Origin: Psychromonas sp. SA13A
GTDB taxonomy: Bacteria > Pseudomonadota > Gammaproteobacteria > Enterobacterales > Psychromonadaceae
Assembly (NCBI RefSeq): GCF_011378715.1
Contig: NZ_WTKU01000004.1
Location: 62,001-126,000, forward strand
Length of the DNA: 64,000 bases
Direction: 5' to 3'
The notes under the pieces are model-generated. The model saw nothing but the letters and a program-made list of their open reading frames with translations. It searched no databases and was not told the DNA's origin. A program made the position numbers and the translations under genes. Below are positions 19,648 to 29,974 of this stretch, piece by piece (positions within the stretch are counted from its first letter, which is position 1; each line of letters opens with the position of its first letter).

Positions 19648-21122
19648 TGACCCAAGCTAATAACTGGTCAAATTATTTCGCTCAGCTTGGTGAAAACCAA
19701 GCTTTTGAGCAAGCGACCCAGCAAACACAAGATGCTATCAATGCCTTGTTTAAGCATTCACAAAATGCATATTCAGGTGTCGAACCTACGTTATTAAAAC
19801 AGCAGATTAATGCGGTGGATTTTTCGCAAGCAGCTCCTTTGCAAGAAGTAATAGCAACCACCAATGAATTGATCGCTAAAAATTCTCTATTAGTGCAACA
19901 TCCTCATACGATTGCACATTTGCATACTCCACCGTTGATTGCATCAATTGTGGCAGAGCATTTTATTGCCGCATTAAATCAATCAATGGACTCATGGGAT
20001 CAAGCTCCCGCTGCGACTTTTGTTGAACAGCAAATGGTTGATTGGTTGTGTAAAACTTACCAATTAGGTGAACGCGCTGATGGTGTATTCACTAGTGGTG
20101 GCACGCAAAGTAATTTAATGGGTTTACTACTGGCTCGCGATTGGTTTGCTTATCAGCAATCAAAACATGATGTTCAGCAGGATGGTTTACCTGATTACGC
20201 ACAGAAAATGCGTATCATCTGTTCAGATAAAAGCCATTTTACTGTACAAAAGTCTGCATCATTAATGGGATTGGGCGAACGCAGTGTGGTGTTAGTTAAA
20301 ACCAATGTGCAAGGCCAAATCGATGTTAATGAATTACAACTAACCATTGATGCATTAAAAGCACAGGATTTGTTACCTTTTGCTGTCGTAGCAATGGCGG
20401 GTACGACGGATCATGGTGCAATTGATGATTTACAAACGGTGGTTGAAATTGCTCGTGCAGCAGGTTGTTGGTCGCATGTCGATGGTGCTTATGGTGCAGC
20501 GCTACAACTTAGCGAAGTACATAAATCTCGTTTGAAAGGTATTGAATCTGCCGACTCTGTCAGCGTAGACTTTCATAAACTATTTTACCAAACAATCAGT
20601 TGTGGTGCCCTGCTTATTAAAGATAAAGCTAACTTTAATACTTTGTTGCACCATGCAGATTATCTAAATCGTGAAGGTGATGAGTTACCTAATTTGGTTG
20701 ATAAAAGCATTGCAACGACAAAGCGTTTTGATGCATTAAAGCTATTTATGACGCTCAAGGCTGTCGGAGCAACACAGCTCGGAGAGTTTTACGATTATTT
20801 ATTAGACTTAACACAGCAAGTTGCAGTAAAAATTGATCAAAATAAGCACTTTGAATTATGTTGTACACCAGTATTATCAACCGTGTTGTTCCGTTTATCG
20901 CCGGTTATACAGGGTGAGTTAACTGATCTGGAATTTGATCAAGTACATCAAAAATTGCGTTTGAAACTATTAACAAGTGGTGAAGCAGTGATTGCTGAAA
21001 CAAAAGTTAATGGGCAATTAGCGTTAAAATTCACACTGTTAAACCCTTGTTTAACCTTGCATGATTTTGATACCTTAATCGTAAAAATAGAAAACGCAAC
21101 GCAAGCGATTATCAAGAAATGA
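19647..21122 (+). CDS. ddc: L-2,4-diaminobutyrate decarboxylase
   Basis: This group-II PLP decarboxylase converts L-2,4-diaminobutyrate to 1,3-diaminopropane. The 491 residues contain the family signature SVSVDFHKLFYQ with the PLP lysine Lys311, the cofactor-binding HVDGAYG with Asp279, and FTSGGTQSNLMGLLLARD. It begins at an ATG sharing one base with the dat stop codon, with no room for an independent ribosome binding site beyond the dat 3' end, so translational coupling is expected. The next gene starts 230 bp later, after hairpins at 21176-21248. Confidence 0.93.
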   Translation: MTQANNWSNYFAQLGENQAFEQATQQTQDAINALFKHSQNAYSGVEPTLLKQQINAVDFSQAAPLQEVIATTNELIAKNSLLVQHPHTIAHLHTPPLIASIVAEHFIAALNQSMDSWDQAPAATFVEQQMVDWLCKTYQLGERADGVFTSGGTQSNLMGLLLARDWFAYQQSKHDVQQDGLPDYAQKMRIICSDKSHFTVQKSASLMGLGERSVVLVKTNVQGQIDVNELQLTIDALKAQDLLPFAVVAMAGTTDHGAIDDLQTVVEIARAAGCWSHVDGAYGAALQLSEVHKSRLKGIESADSVSVDFHKLFYQTISCGALLIKDKANFNTLLHHADYLNREGDELPNLVDKSIATTKRFDALKLFMTLKAVGATQLGEFYDYLLDLTQQVAVKIDQNKHFELCCTPVLSTVLFRLSPVIQGELTDLEFDQVHQKLRLKLLTSGEAVIAETKVNGQLALKFTLLNPCLTLHDFDTLIVKIENATQAIIKK

Positions 21123-21210
21123 ATATATAGATAGAAAAAATAAGTAAATAGGTTAATAGGTTAATAGAAAAGTAGTTAATCCGTTCTAATTACATACGGT
21201 TAACAATAAA

Positions 21211-21248
21211 GTTAGCTTGTTAGTTGTGTTAACAACAAACTAGCTAAC
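21211..21248. repeat. Imperfect inverted repeat between ddc and the carboxynorspermidine dehydrogenase gene
   Basis: The outer arms gttagct (21211-21217) and agctaac (21242-21248) pair perfectly, and the inner sequence extends the stem with two mismatches to a gtta loop. A second bulged hairpin (ttaatccgt / acggttaa) lies just before, at 21176-21204. There is no T-tract, so these are more likely mRNA processing or regulatory structures than terminators. Confidence 0.5.
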
Positions 21249-21352
21249 TGTTAATTAAGCAGTACAGAGCACACATGAGATTACTAACACTAACTTAAGG
21301 TTAAGTAGTAGTTAGCTAAGCAATAAAAATTTAATGAATAGGGACTAAAAAA

Positions 21353-22573
21353 ATGTCTGTACTACAAATTGGCGCCGGTGGCGTAGGATGGGTGATAGCA
21401 CACAAATGCGCACAGAATAATGATGTATTCGGCGATATTACTATTGCCTCTCGCACTATTTCTAAATGCGAAAAGATTATTACCTCAATCAAAGGTCGTA
21501 ATAATCTTAAAGACAGCAACAAAACTATCAACGCTGTAGCGATTGATGCCGACGATATTTCAGCCTTGATTGCTTTGATTAATCAAGTACAACCCGATCT
21601 AGTGATCAATGCAGGTCCTCCATGGGTGAACGTGGCGATCATGGAAGCATGTGTACAGACTAAAACGGCTTATCTAGATACGTCTGTTGCGACTGATCTT
21701 TGTAGCCCAGGTCAACAAGTGCCTGAAGCATACGATCCACAATGGGCTTTTGCCGATCGTTTCAAAGAAGCTGGTATTACAGGTATTTTAGGTGCTGGGT
21801 TTGATCCAGGTGTAGTAAGTGTATTTGCTACTTACGCTCATAAACACCTATTCGATGAAATCGATAGCATAGATGTTATGGATGTTAATGCAGGCGACCA
21901 TGGCCAAAAATTTGCAACTAATTTTGACCCTGAAACAAATATGTTAGAAATTCAAGGTGACTCTTTCTACTACGAAAATGGAGAATGGAACCAAGTTCCT
22001 TGCCATAGCCGTATGATGGAATTTGATTTCCCAGTTGTCGGTAAACAAAAAGTTTATTCTATGGCACATGATGAAGTACGTTCAATGGCAGAGTTCATTC
22101 CAGCAAAACGTATTGAGTTTTGGATGGGCTTTTCAGACAGCTACTTAAACTTCTTCAACGTAATGCGTACTATCGGCTTATTAGATACAAAACCTGTTAC
22201 AACCTGTGATGGTATTACTGTTGAACCGCTTAAAGTATTAAAAGCAATATTACCAGACCCAACCTCACTAGCACCTGGCTACACAGGTAAAACCTGTATT
22301 GGTACTTGGTTACGCGGTAAAAAAGATGGCGTAGCTAAAAGTGTCTTTATTTACAACATTTGTGACCATAAAGAGTCATATAATGAAGTAGAACACCAAG
22401 CTATCTCGTACACTACTGGTGTGCCAGCTATCACAGCCGCTTTACTTTATTTCCAAGGTAAATGGAGCGATAAAGGTCTATACAACGTTGAACAACTAAA
22501 CCCAGATCATTTCTTAGAATTAATGCCTAAAATTGGTTTGAGTTGGGAAGTAATGGAGCTTGAGGTCAAATAG
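21353..22573 (+). CDS. Carboxynorspermidine dehydrogenase (synthase)
   Basis: This saccharopine-dehydrogenase-like enzyme condenses 1,3-diaminopropane with aspartate semialdehyde and reduces the product with NADPH to carboxynorspermidine (or carboxyspermidine from putrescine). The N-terminus is the dinucleotide-binding LQIGAGGVGWVIAHK, followed by VINAGPPWVNVAIMEACV and GAGFDPGVVSVFA. The 406 residues are close to the roughly 410 of Vibrio enzymes. An AGGGA stands before the ATG. It lies between ddc and nspC, exactly where the pathway requires it. A terminator separates it from nspC. Confidence 0.93.
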   Translation: MSVLQIGAGGVGWVIAHKCAQNNDVFGDITIASRTISKCEKIITSIKGRNNLKDSNKTINAVAIDADDISALIALINQVQPDLVINAGPPWVNVAIMEACVQTKTAYLDTSVATDLCSPGQQVPEAYDPQWAFADRFKEAGITGILGAGFDPGVVSVFATYAHKHLFDEIDSIDVMDVNAGDHGQKFATNFDPETNMLEIQGDSFYYENGEWNQVPCHSRMMEFDFPVVGKQKVYSMAHDEVRSMAEFIPAKRIEFWMGFSDSYLNFFNVMRTIGLLDTKPVTTCDGITVEPLKVLKAILPDPTSLAPGYTGKTCIGTWLRGKKDGVAKSVFIYNICDHKESYNEVEHQAISYTTGVPAITAALLYFQGKWSDKGLYNVEQLNPDHFLELMPKIGLSWEVMELEVK

Positions 22574-22597
22574 ACTGCAGTTACTAACTTATCTATC

Positions 22598-22630
22598 AAG
22601 GCGAAGTTCAAACTTCGCCTTTGTTTTTTA
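22598..22630 (+). terminator. Terminator between the carboxynorspermidine dehydrogenase gene and nspC
   Basis: An 11-bp perfect stem (aaggcgaagtt / aacttcgcctt) with a 2-base centre is followed by tgtttttta. It stands inside the pathway cluster, only 36 bp before the nspC start, and could reduce nspC expression relative to the upstream genes. Confidence 0.85.
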
Positions 22631-22656
22631 AATACCTTACCCGTCGAGAAAGCGTC

Positions 22657-23784
22657 ATGTCGTTACAACAGCAACACCTCAATACGCCCTACTTTATGAT
22701 CAATGAACAAGCTTTGATCAATAACCTAGAAAAAGCGAAGCAGTTGAAAGAAATATCAGGCGCTAAATTAGTGCTGGCTTTAAAATGTTTTTCTACTTGG
22801 GGTACCTTCGATACTATTAAACCTTATTTAGACGGAACAACTAGTTCTGGCCCCTACGAAGTAAAGTTAGGCCATGAAACCTTTGGTGGTGAAACGCACG
22901 CCTACAGCGTGGGTTATTCAGCTGCAGATATAGAAGCGGTTAAACCCCTTGCAGATAAGATCATTTTTAATTCGTTATCACAACTTGAAGCGCATTACAC
23001 AGCTTGTAAAGACAATGCATCGCTTGGTTTACGTATCAACCCCGAAATGAGTGTTGCAGGACAAGATTTAGCCAACCCAGCACGCCCTTATTCTCGTCTG
23101 GGCGTTAAACAACAGCTTTTAAGTGTAGATGTACTCGATAAAGTTGATGGGTTTATGTTTCATATGAACTGCGAAAATAAAGATACTGATGCCTTTATTG
23201 CTGTCCTTGACCATATCTCAAGCACATTTTCAACTTACTTAGATAAGCTTTCATGGCTTAGTTTAGGTGGCGGTATATTCTTTACTTACCCGGGTTACCC
23301 CATCGAAAAACTAGGATTAGCGCTAAAAAACTTCGCTAAAAAACATGATTTACAAGTTTATCTTGAACCAGGTGAAGCCATTATTACGCGTACTGCAGAT
23401 TTAGTGGTGAGTGTGATTGATATTGTTGAAAATGACAAGAAAACTGCCATCGTTGATAGTGCTACCGAAGCGCATCGTTTAGATACACTAATTTATAACG
23501 AACCTGCGTCGATTAAAGAAGCAACACAAGGTGCTGCATACAATTATGTGATTGGTTCATGCTCTTGTTTGGCGGGTGATCAGTTTTGTGAAACACAGTT
23601 TGAACAACCCTTAAAAATAGGTCAAAAGCTACATATTGAAGACAGTGCGGGTTACACCATGGTCAAACTAAACTGGTTTAATGGTTTAAAAATGCCAAGT
23701 ATTTATTTTCAAAGAGTTGATGGTCGTATCGATCTGTTAAACGAGTTTAATTACCAACATTTCAAAGATACTTTAGGTCGATAG
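22657..23784 (+). CDS. nspC: Carboxynorspermidine decarboxylase
   Basis: NspC is a PLP enzyme of the alanine racemase/ornithine decarboxylase fold that decarboxylates carboxynorspermidine to norspermidine, or carboxyspermidine to spermidine. From the ATG at 22657 it has 375 residues. The PLP lysine is Lys43 in [10 protein letters not shown], and [15 protein letters not shown] and [11 protein letters not shown] are present. An alternative TTG at 22621 lies inside the terminator stem and is rejected. In Vibrio, NspC output controls biofilm formation. The gene ends the cluster; hairpins follow at 23828-23865 and 23911-23965. Confidence 0.94.
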   Translation: MSLQQQHLNTPYFMINEQALINNLEKAKQLKEISGAKLVLALKCFSTWGTFDTIKPYLDGTTSSGPYEVKLGHETFGGETHAYSVGYSAADIEAVKPLADKIIFNSLSQLEAHYTACKDNASLGLRINPEMSVAGQDLANPARPYSRLGVKQQLLSVDVLDKVDGFMFHMNCENKDTDAFIAVLDHISSTFSTYLDKLSWLSLGGGIFFTYPGYPIEKLGLALKNFAKKHDLQVYLEPGEAIITRTADLVVSVIDIVENDKKTAIVDSATEAHRLDTLIYNEPASIKEATQGAAYNYVIGSCSCLAGDQFCETQFEQPLKIGQKLHIEDSAGYTMVKLNWFNGLKMPSIYFQRVDGRIDLLNEFNYQHFKDTLGR

Positions 23785-23827
23785 AAACTATATGACCTGT
23801 AAGAATAAGTATCTGAATTAGCTGTAT

Positions 23828-23865
23828 TCAAGCAACTTTAACTAGTATTAACTAAAGTTGCTTGA
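23828..23865. repeat. 13-bp perfect inverted repeat after nspC
   Basis: The arms tcaagcaacttta and taaagttgcttga are perfectly complementary around a 12-base loop. No T-run follows, so it is a 3'-end stabilising hairpin or an inefficient terminator. Confidence 0.7.
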
Positions 23866-23910
23866 TGAGTGAATTAGAAAGCTTAATTAGAAAAATAAGT
23901 AGAAAGTTAT

Positions 23911-23965
23911 TCAGCTAGATAATTGGCAATAATCTAATATTTTTCAATGCTCTAGCTGATTTTTT
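23911..23965 (+). terminator. Probable terminator after nspC
   Basis: A 9-bp perfect stem (tcagctaga / tctagctga) with a long 31-nt loop is followed immediately by six T. The long loop lowers confidence. Confidence 0.5.
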
Positions 23966-23981
23966 AAATCCTCAAAGCAGA

Positions 23982-24941
23982 CTATAAAGGTTGCTCAGAA
24001 TTATTCTGCTGTACAGCAATGGCTTTTAACGCTTGTGTCTGTAGCTTTTCTTGAATGTGGCTTAAGTCAATCAAACCATATTTATACTCAATAAAATCTT
24101 TTACATTGGTTGCAACGCTTAATTTTAAATAATAAATGCCTTTGTTAAGGTTATTATTATTCATATGCCAATGTGCTAAGTAATAATAAGCTTCACATAA
24201 ACGCTGTGCTAACTCATCATTTGTTTCTACACCATTTGCGATATTGTCAAAAAAGTCTTTTTCAGATAAATCGCCGTTGATAACATCAATAATCGCCCAT
24301 GCAAAGCGCTTATCTTCTTCTTCCGGTTGTACTTCCTTCAATTGCCCTTCCGCTAGCTTTTGATCCACGTGCGCATTAATAATATAACGCCACAATGAAC
24401 GATAAGGGTCACTTTTATCAAGCTCGTAAAAATGCTCTATATCTTTCTGCGCACCATCATACCGATCCACTAGTGATAAACCTATGGCTCGGTGAAGGTA
24501 GCTGTATTGCATTTTATCGGACAGTTCAATCGCTGAATCGAACGCGTCGAAAGCTTCGTCATAGGCTTCACCCATTAATAGGTAAACACCTAATGAGTTA
24601 TAGGATTGAGCAAAGGTTGGATCAACCTGAATCGATTGAGTGAAATCATAACGACTATGCGCATTAAGTCCCATTCGATCGTAAATTAATCCGCGCTCAT
24701 ACAATAAAGCAGCGCGTTGCTTATCATCGACTTTATCTTTGTCGGCAATTAATTGATTAATACGTAATAATTTGACTTCATCTTGGTATGTTATTTGTAG
24801 CGGAGTCGCGAGAGGAAAGACTGAATTACCGTTACCGGTAGCTTTTAAAGTATAACTTTTACTTTCATGTTGATTGTTTGAACACGCAGTCAATGTGGCA
24901 AAAGACAGGACAATAGCCCATTTATTAAAAGATAATCGCAT
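23982..24941 (-). CDS. nlpI: Lipoprotein NlpI (TPR protein)
   Basis: NlpI is an outer-membrane lipoprotein that scaffolds peptidoglycan hydrolases and the protease Prc. From the ATG at 24941 (AAGGG upstream) it has 319 residues. A lipoprotein signal ends in LTAC with the acylated Cys20. TPR repeats follow (e.g. ALLYERGLIYDRMGLNAHSR, FAQSYNSLGVYLLMGEAYDE), and FRSLW-like RSLWRYI and EYKYGLIDLS match E. coli NlpI. In E. coli nlpI lies next to pnp; here it stands alone, convergent with nspC. Confidence 0.92.
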   Translation of the reverse strand: MRLSFNKWAIVLSFATLTACSNNQHESKSYTLKATGNGNSVFPLATPLQITYQDEVKLLRINQLIADKDKVDDKQRAALLYERGLIYDRMGLNAHSRYDFTQSIQVDPTFAQSYNSLGVYLLMGEAYDEAFDAFDSAIELSDKMQYSYLHRAIGLSLVDRYDGAQKDIEHFYELDKSDPYRSLWRYIINAHVDQKLAEGQLKEVQPEEEDKRFAWAIIDVINGDLSEKDFFDNIANGVETNDELAQRLCEAYYYLAHWHMNNNNLNKGIYYLKLSVATNVKDFIEYKYGLIDLSHIQEKLQTQALKAIAVQQNNSEQPL

Positions 24942-25180
24942 CGTTGAACCCTTATAAACAAGATTTTCAAGAGTGTACCATATCATTGATAATGTAAAGT
25001 TTTACCCATTATATTCAATAAATAATCACTATTTTTCACGGAATAAGGCGTATTGATGACAATATATTTACAATAAAAGAGTGGCTGATGACTTAAATTT
25101 GTTACAGATAGGCAATAGGCTATCACCATATTCACGCACTTTATCTTTTATTATGTAGCCCTTTATTGTTCGGCACTTTA

Positions 25181-25240
25181 TTGATAAGAGGTTTATTGAT
25201 AAGAGGTTTATTGATAAGAGGTTTATTGATAAGAGCATTA
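25181..25240. repeat. 15-bp tandem repeat, four copies
   Basis: Three identical copies of ttgataagaggttta at 25181, 25196 and 25211 are followed by a fourth with two changes (ttgataagagcatta). Traces of a degenerate unit (ctttattg) precede them. The array is intergenic and its unit is a multiple of three, but it does not lie in an ORF. Confidence 0.92.
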
Positions 25241-25334
25241 TTTATATTAGCTTTAGTTTGTCATATCTTTTTTAAAACCAATTATATAAACCCGATGCAA
25301 TAAACCCATAATATAAAGCAAGTTAACGGATACA

Positions 25335-25361
25335 AAAAAGCACTGCCATGCAGTGCTTTTT
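25335..25361. terminator. Terminator of the secDF transcript
   Basis: A 12-bp perfect stem (aaaaagcactgc / gcagtgcttttt) with a 3-base loop and A/T tracts on both sides lies 30 bp past the secF stop. Confidence 0.9.
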
Positions 25362-25390
25362 AAATTGATGTAAACGGGCTATAAAATCAA

Positions 25391-26338
25391 TTACATCAGA
25401 GCGTCTTGATCAGCGCCTTCTTTTTCAATCACTTCAGGGATCATGTGTTCACGCGATATACCAAGGTTAATCGCTAACGCACTGGCGACATAAATTGAAG
25501 AATAAGTACCAACAAAGATACCAATTAACAACGCAGTCGCAAATCCGTGAATGAGCGCCCCACCGACAACAAACAAAGAAATTAATACAAAAATAGTCGT
25601 ACTTGATGTAATGATTGTTCTGCTTAATGTTTGTGTTAAAGATTGGTCAACAATCTCTTCAGGTGTTGCTGTTGCAATGAGTCTGAAGTTTTCACGAATA
25701 CGGTCAAATACTACGATCGTATCATTGAGTGAGTAACCTATTACAGCTAATAAAGCCGCTAACACTGTTAGATCAAATTCAATTTGGAATAACGAGAAAA
25801 CACCTAACGTGATGATGATATCGTGTCCCAAGGCTAATACAGAGCCCATCGCTAATCGCCATTCAAAACGCATGCTCACGTATAACATGATACAGATAAG
25901 TGCGATGATGATAGCAATACCACCATTCTCAGCCAGCTCATCCCCCACATTTGGCCCAACGAACTCTATGCGACGCATATCCACATCACCGAAATCACCA
26001 GCTGTTAGTGCGTTTAACACTTGATTACCGATCACTTGCCCTTTAACACCTTCACGTGGTGCTAAACGAACCATCACTTCATGGCTGCTACCAAAATGCT
26101 GTACAACAGCATCGGGAAAATCAGCTTCACTTAAGGTTAAACGTACATCCTCTAAATTAGCAGGTTGTTGAAAGCCAACCTCAATTAATGTTCCACCGGT
26201 GAAATCTAATCCCCAATTTATCCAATTTGTACTTAATGACCCTACCGAGATAACCACTAATAAAATGGATAACCAAGTTGCAGGCTTTGCATATTTCATG
26301 AAGCGAATGGTTTGCTTCGATTTAATTAATTCCAACAT
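25391..26338 (-). CDS. secF: Protein translocase subunit SecF
   Basis: SecF forms the SecDF complex that uses the proton gradient to help pull exported proteins across the inner membrane. The 315 residues show an N-terminal membrane segment, the LDFTGGTLIEVGF motif of the first periplasmic domain, and a C-terminal block of five membrane segments with GYSLNDTIVVFDRIREN and SRTIITSSTT. It follows secD by 12 bp on the same strand. Confidence 0.96.
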   Translation of the reverse strand: MLELIKSKQTIRFMKYAKPATWLSILLVVISVGSLSTNWINWGLDFTGGTLIEVGFQQPANLEDVRLTLSEADFPDAVVQHFGSSHEVMVRLAPREGVKGQVIGNQVLNALTAGDFGDVDMRRIEFVGPNVGDELAENGGIAIIIALICIMLYVSMRFEWRLAMGSVLALGHDIIITLGVFSLFQIEFDLTVLAALLAVIGYSLNDTIVVFDRIRENFRLIATATPEEIVDQSLTQTLSRTIITSSTTIFVLISLFVVGGALIHGFATALLIGIFVGTYSSIYVASALAINLGISREHMIPEVIEKEGADQDALM

Positions 26339-26350
26339 AGTTGACCCTGC

Positions 26351-28213
26351 TTAGATTGAAAGTTTTTTAATATCATTGCGGCCACCCCATAGTGCATTAA
26401 CAATTGCACGGGTACCGAAGATAGAAGTAAACATTGAAGTTAAGATACCGATTGCCAGTGTCACAGCAAAACCTTTGATTGAGCCAGTACCTACAGCAAA
26501 CAAAATAACGGCGGTAATAAAGGTGGTAATATTCGCATCCGCAATGGTAGAGAATGCATTAGCATAACCTTCATTAATAGCACGTTGAACCGACTTACCA
26601 GCATGTAACTCTTCACGAATACGTTCAAAAATAAGTACATTAGCATCAACAGCCATACCAATGGTTAATACAATACCTGCAATACCCGGCAAGGTTAATG
26701 TTGCCCCTGGGATCATCGACATCAAACCAACAATCATCACAAGATTAAGTATCAATGCAGTATTTGCAACCGCACCAAACTTACGGTAGTAAATAAACAT
26801 AAAGATAACCACGGCTAACAACCCATAGATCATTGCTTTCATACCATTATCGATATTTTGCTGACCTAGACTTGGACCAATCGTACGTTCTTCTACGATT
26901 TGAATCGGAGCGGTTAATGCACCTGCACGTAATAACAACGCTAAGTTATGCGCTTCAGCAGTATTATCTAAACCAGTGATACGGAAACTACGCCCTAACT
27001 GAGCTTGAATAGTGGCTACGTTAGCGACTTCTATGCGTTTTTTAGTTTCTGATTTGCCATTGGCTTTCTTTTTACCCGTTGGTAAATATTCAATAAATAA
27101 AGTGGCCATCGGCTTACCGATATTATCTTTAGTAAAACGTGACATTTTACTGCCACCTTTAGAGTCTAAAGAAATATTTACCTGTGCACGTCCATATTCA
27201 TCAGCACTCGATTGAGCATCAACAATGTGATTACCCGTTAAGATAATTTTTTTCTTGATAACAACAGGAGTGCCATCGCGCTCTTTATATAAAACTGAAG
27301 AAGCTGGAATTCGACCCGCCAAAGCATCCGATAAATCAGTATCAGAATCAACAGGATGGAATTCTAGCGTTGCCGTTGCACCTAGTATTTCTTTGGCACG
27401 CGCCGTATCTTGAATACCCGGCAATTCAACCACAATGCGGTCTACACCTTGACGCTGAACAAGCGGCTCTGCAACCCCTAACTCATTAACACGGTTACGT
27501 AAAATACTTAGATTTTGTTGCAATGCATCTTCTTTTGCAGACTTTAATTTTTCTTCTGTCATGCTAATAGTTAAGTAGAAAGCACCGTTATTTTCTTTTT
27601 CGCTAAACACAAAACCTGGGTTGATCGGTTTTAAGTAATCAATTGCACTATCTAAAATCTTTTGCGATGTAAAACGCAATATTACGCCGGTTTCAGTAGA
27701 TGCTTTTTCGATACCACGAAAACGTATTTTTTGCTCACGTAATTCAGCACGTAAGTCTTGTACCATTTGATCTTGTTCTTTACTGATCGCTTCATCCATG
27801 TCCACTTCCATTAAGAAATGTACACCGCCACGTAAGTCAAGACCGAGTTTTAAAGGACCACCACCAATCGCTTCTAACCAAGCAGGTGTCGATGGGGCTA
27901 AATTTAATGCTGTCACAAAACCATCGCCTATTTGTGCGCTGATAGTTTCACGAGCAATTAATTGATCTTCACTAGAAGAAAGACGCACTAAGATTTGACC
28001 ATTTTCTAATGCGGTTGATTTAGGTGAGATATTAACTTGTTTTAAAATATCTTGAACTTTGTCTAAAGTAGATAGTTCAACTTTAGCACCACGTGTTGCA
28101 GAAACTTGTACAGCAGGGTCTTCTGCATAGAGATTGGGTGCAGCATAAACGAGAGTAAATAAAACGATAAACCCAAGTAGTAAATATTTCCAAAGAGGGT
28201 ATTTGTTTAACAC
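26351..28213 (-). CDS. secD: Protein translocase subunit SecD
   Basis: SecD is the larger SecDF subunit. The 620 residues have a first membrane segment (about 9-28), a large periplasmic region with [16 protein letters not shown] and [15 protein letters not shown]-like [10 protein letters not shown], and a C-terminal membrane block with [18 protein letters not shown] and the functional Asp in AVDANV. The start is a GTG with AAAGGA 7 bases upstream. A strong terminator lies between yajC and secD, so secDF may also have their own promoter. There is only 68 bp upstream of secD, too little for a VemP-type leader. Confidence 0.96.
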   Translation of the reverse strand: MLNKYPLWKYLLLGFIVLFTLVYAAPNLYAEDPAVQVSATRGAKVELSTLDKVQDILKQVNISPKSTALENGQILVRLSSSEDQLIARETISAQIGDGFVTALNLAPSTPAWLEAIGGGPLKLGLDLRGGVHFLMEVDMDEAISKEQDQMVQDLRAELREQKIRFRGIEKASTETGVILRFTSQKILDSAIDYLKPINPGFVFSEKENNGAFYLTISMTEEKLKSAKEDALQQNLSILRNRVNELGVAEPLVQRQGVDRIVVELPGIQDTARAKEILGATATLEFHPVDSDTDLSDALAGRIPASSVLYKERDGTPVVIKKKIILTGNHIVDAQSSADEYGRAQVNISLDSKGGSKMSRFTKDNIGKPMATLFIEYLPTGKKKANGKSETKKRIEVANVATIQAQLGRSFRITGLDNTAEAHNLALLLRAGALTAPIQIVEERTIGPSLGQQNIDNGMKAMIYGLLAVVIFMFIYYRKFGAVANTALILNLVMIVGLMSMIPGATLTLPGIAGIVLTIGMAVDANVLIFERIREELHAGKSVQRAINEGYANAFSTIADANITTFITAVILFAVGTGSIKGFAVTLAIGILTSMFTSIFGTRAIVNALWGGRNDIKKLSI

Positions 28214-28250
28214 AATAATGTCCTTTATTTGATGCTAAAGGTAAAGAGAA

Positions 28251-28276
28251 CAAAAAAGGCAGGATAACCTGCCCTT
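28251..28276 (-). terminator. Intrinsic terminator between yajC and secD
   Basis: On the minus strand the stem gggcagg-ttat-cctgcct, extended by A-T pairs, is followed directly by six T. It lies within a cluster usually read as one operon and would reduce read-through from yajC into secDF. Confidence 0.8.
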
Positions 28277-28281
28277 CTTAT

Positions 28282-28617
28282 TTAGATTGATTTAAGCGTA
28301 CCTTTAGGCAGTACCGCTGAAATGAAATCTCTTTTGATTACGATAGTGTTATTTTCATTTAACTCTATTTGAACGTATTCACTTTCAGCACTGATTTTAA
28401 CAACACGACCAATTAGGCCACCAGATGTTAGTATTTCATCGTTTTTGCTGATGCTTTCCATCAGGTTTTTATGCTCTTTAGTGCGACGCGCTTGAGGGCG
28501 GTAGATCATAAAGTAGAAGATAGCTGCAAAAACAACTAACATAAAAATCATTTGCATGCCGCCGCCTTCTGCCGAACCTTCCGCTGCTGCATGTGCTTGA
28601 GAGATAAATAAACTCAT
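28282..28617 (-). CDS. yajC: SecDF-associated membrane protein YajC
   Basis: YajC is a small inner-membrane protein that copurifies with SecDF. The 111 residues have one membrane segment (about 20-40, MQMIFMLVVFAAIFYFMIY), the following RPQARRTKEH, and a soluble GLIGRVVKIS domain. It sits between tgt and secD in the conserved queA-tgt-yajC-secD-secF order. Confidence 0.95.
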   Translation of the reverse strand: MSLFISQAHAAAEGSAEGGGMQMIFMLVVFAAIFYFMIYRPQARRTKEHKNLMESISKNDEILTSGGLIGRVVKISAESEYVQIELNENNTIVIKRDFISAVLPKGTLKSI

Positions 28618-28678
28618 GTTATATCCTTTATTGTATAAAAATTAAACTATGTAATAGTATGGTAATTGTATTGTGTTA

Positions 28679-29878
<1,200 letters not shown>

Positions 29879-29974
29879 CTAAGTCATTGATTTGAGTTTT
29901 AATGTCTTACTTTTTTAGATTAATAGCTTAAAAAGCTCTTTTTAAGGCTTTATTAATTAGTTTTCAGTTAATTT

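Larger units (their letters stand above)
24942..25390. other. Intergenic region nlpI-secF (449 bp)
   Basis: No gene is visible. It holds the nlpI promoter region, the 15-bp tandem repeat at 25181-25240 and the bidirectional terminator at 25335-25361. Confidence 0.6.

Noticed and set aside
22621-22657. Earlier TTG start for nspC at 22621
   Set aside because: The codon overlaps the terminator stem-loop and T-tract, and family members begin near the ATG at 22657.
24395-24643. 82-codon open frame on the plus strand opposite nlpI
   Set aside because: It is fully antisense to a well-supported gene, with no ribosome binding site or family likeness; the opening is a by-product of nlpI codon use.
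28214-28281. VemP-like export-monitoring leader upstream of secD
   Set aside because: Only 68 bp separate yajC from secD, filled by a terminator and the ribosome binding site; there is no room for a secreted arrest peptide.
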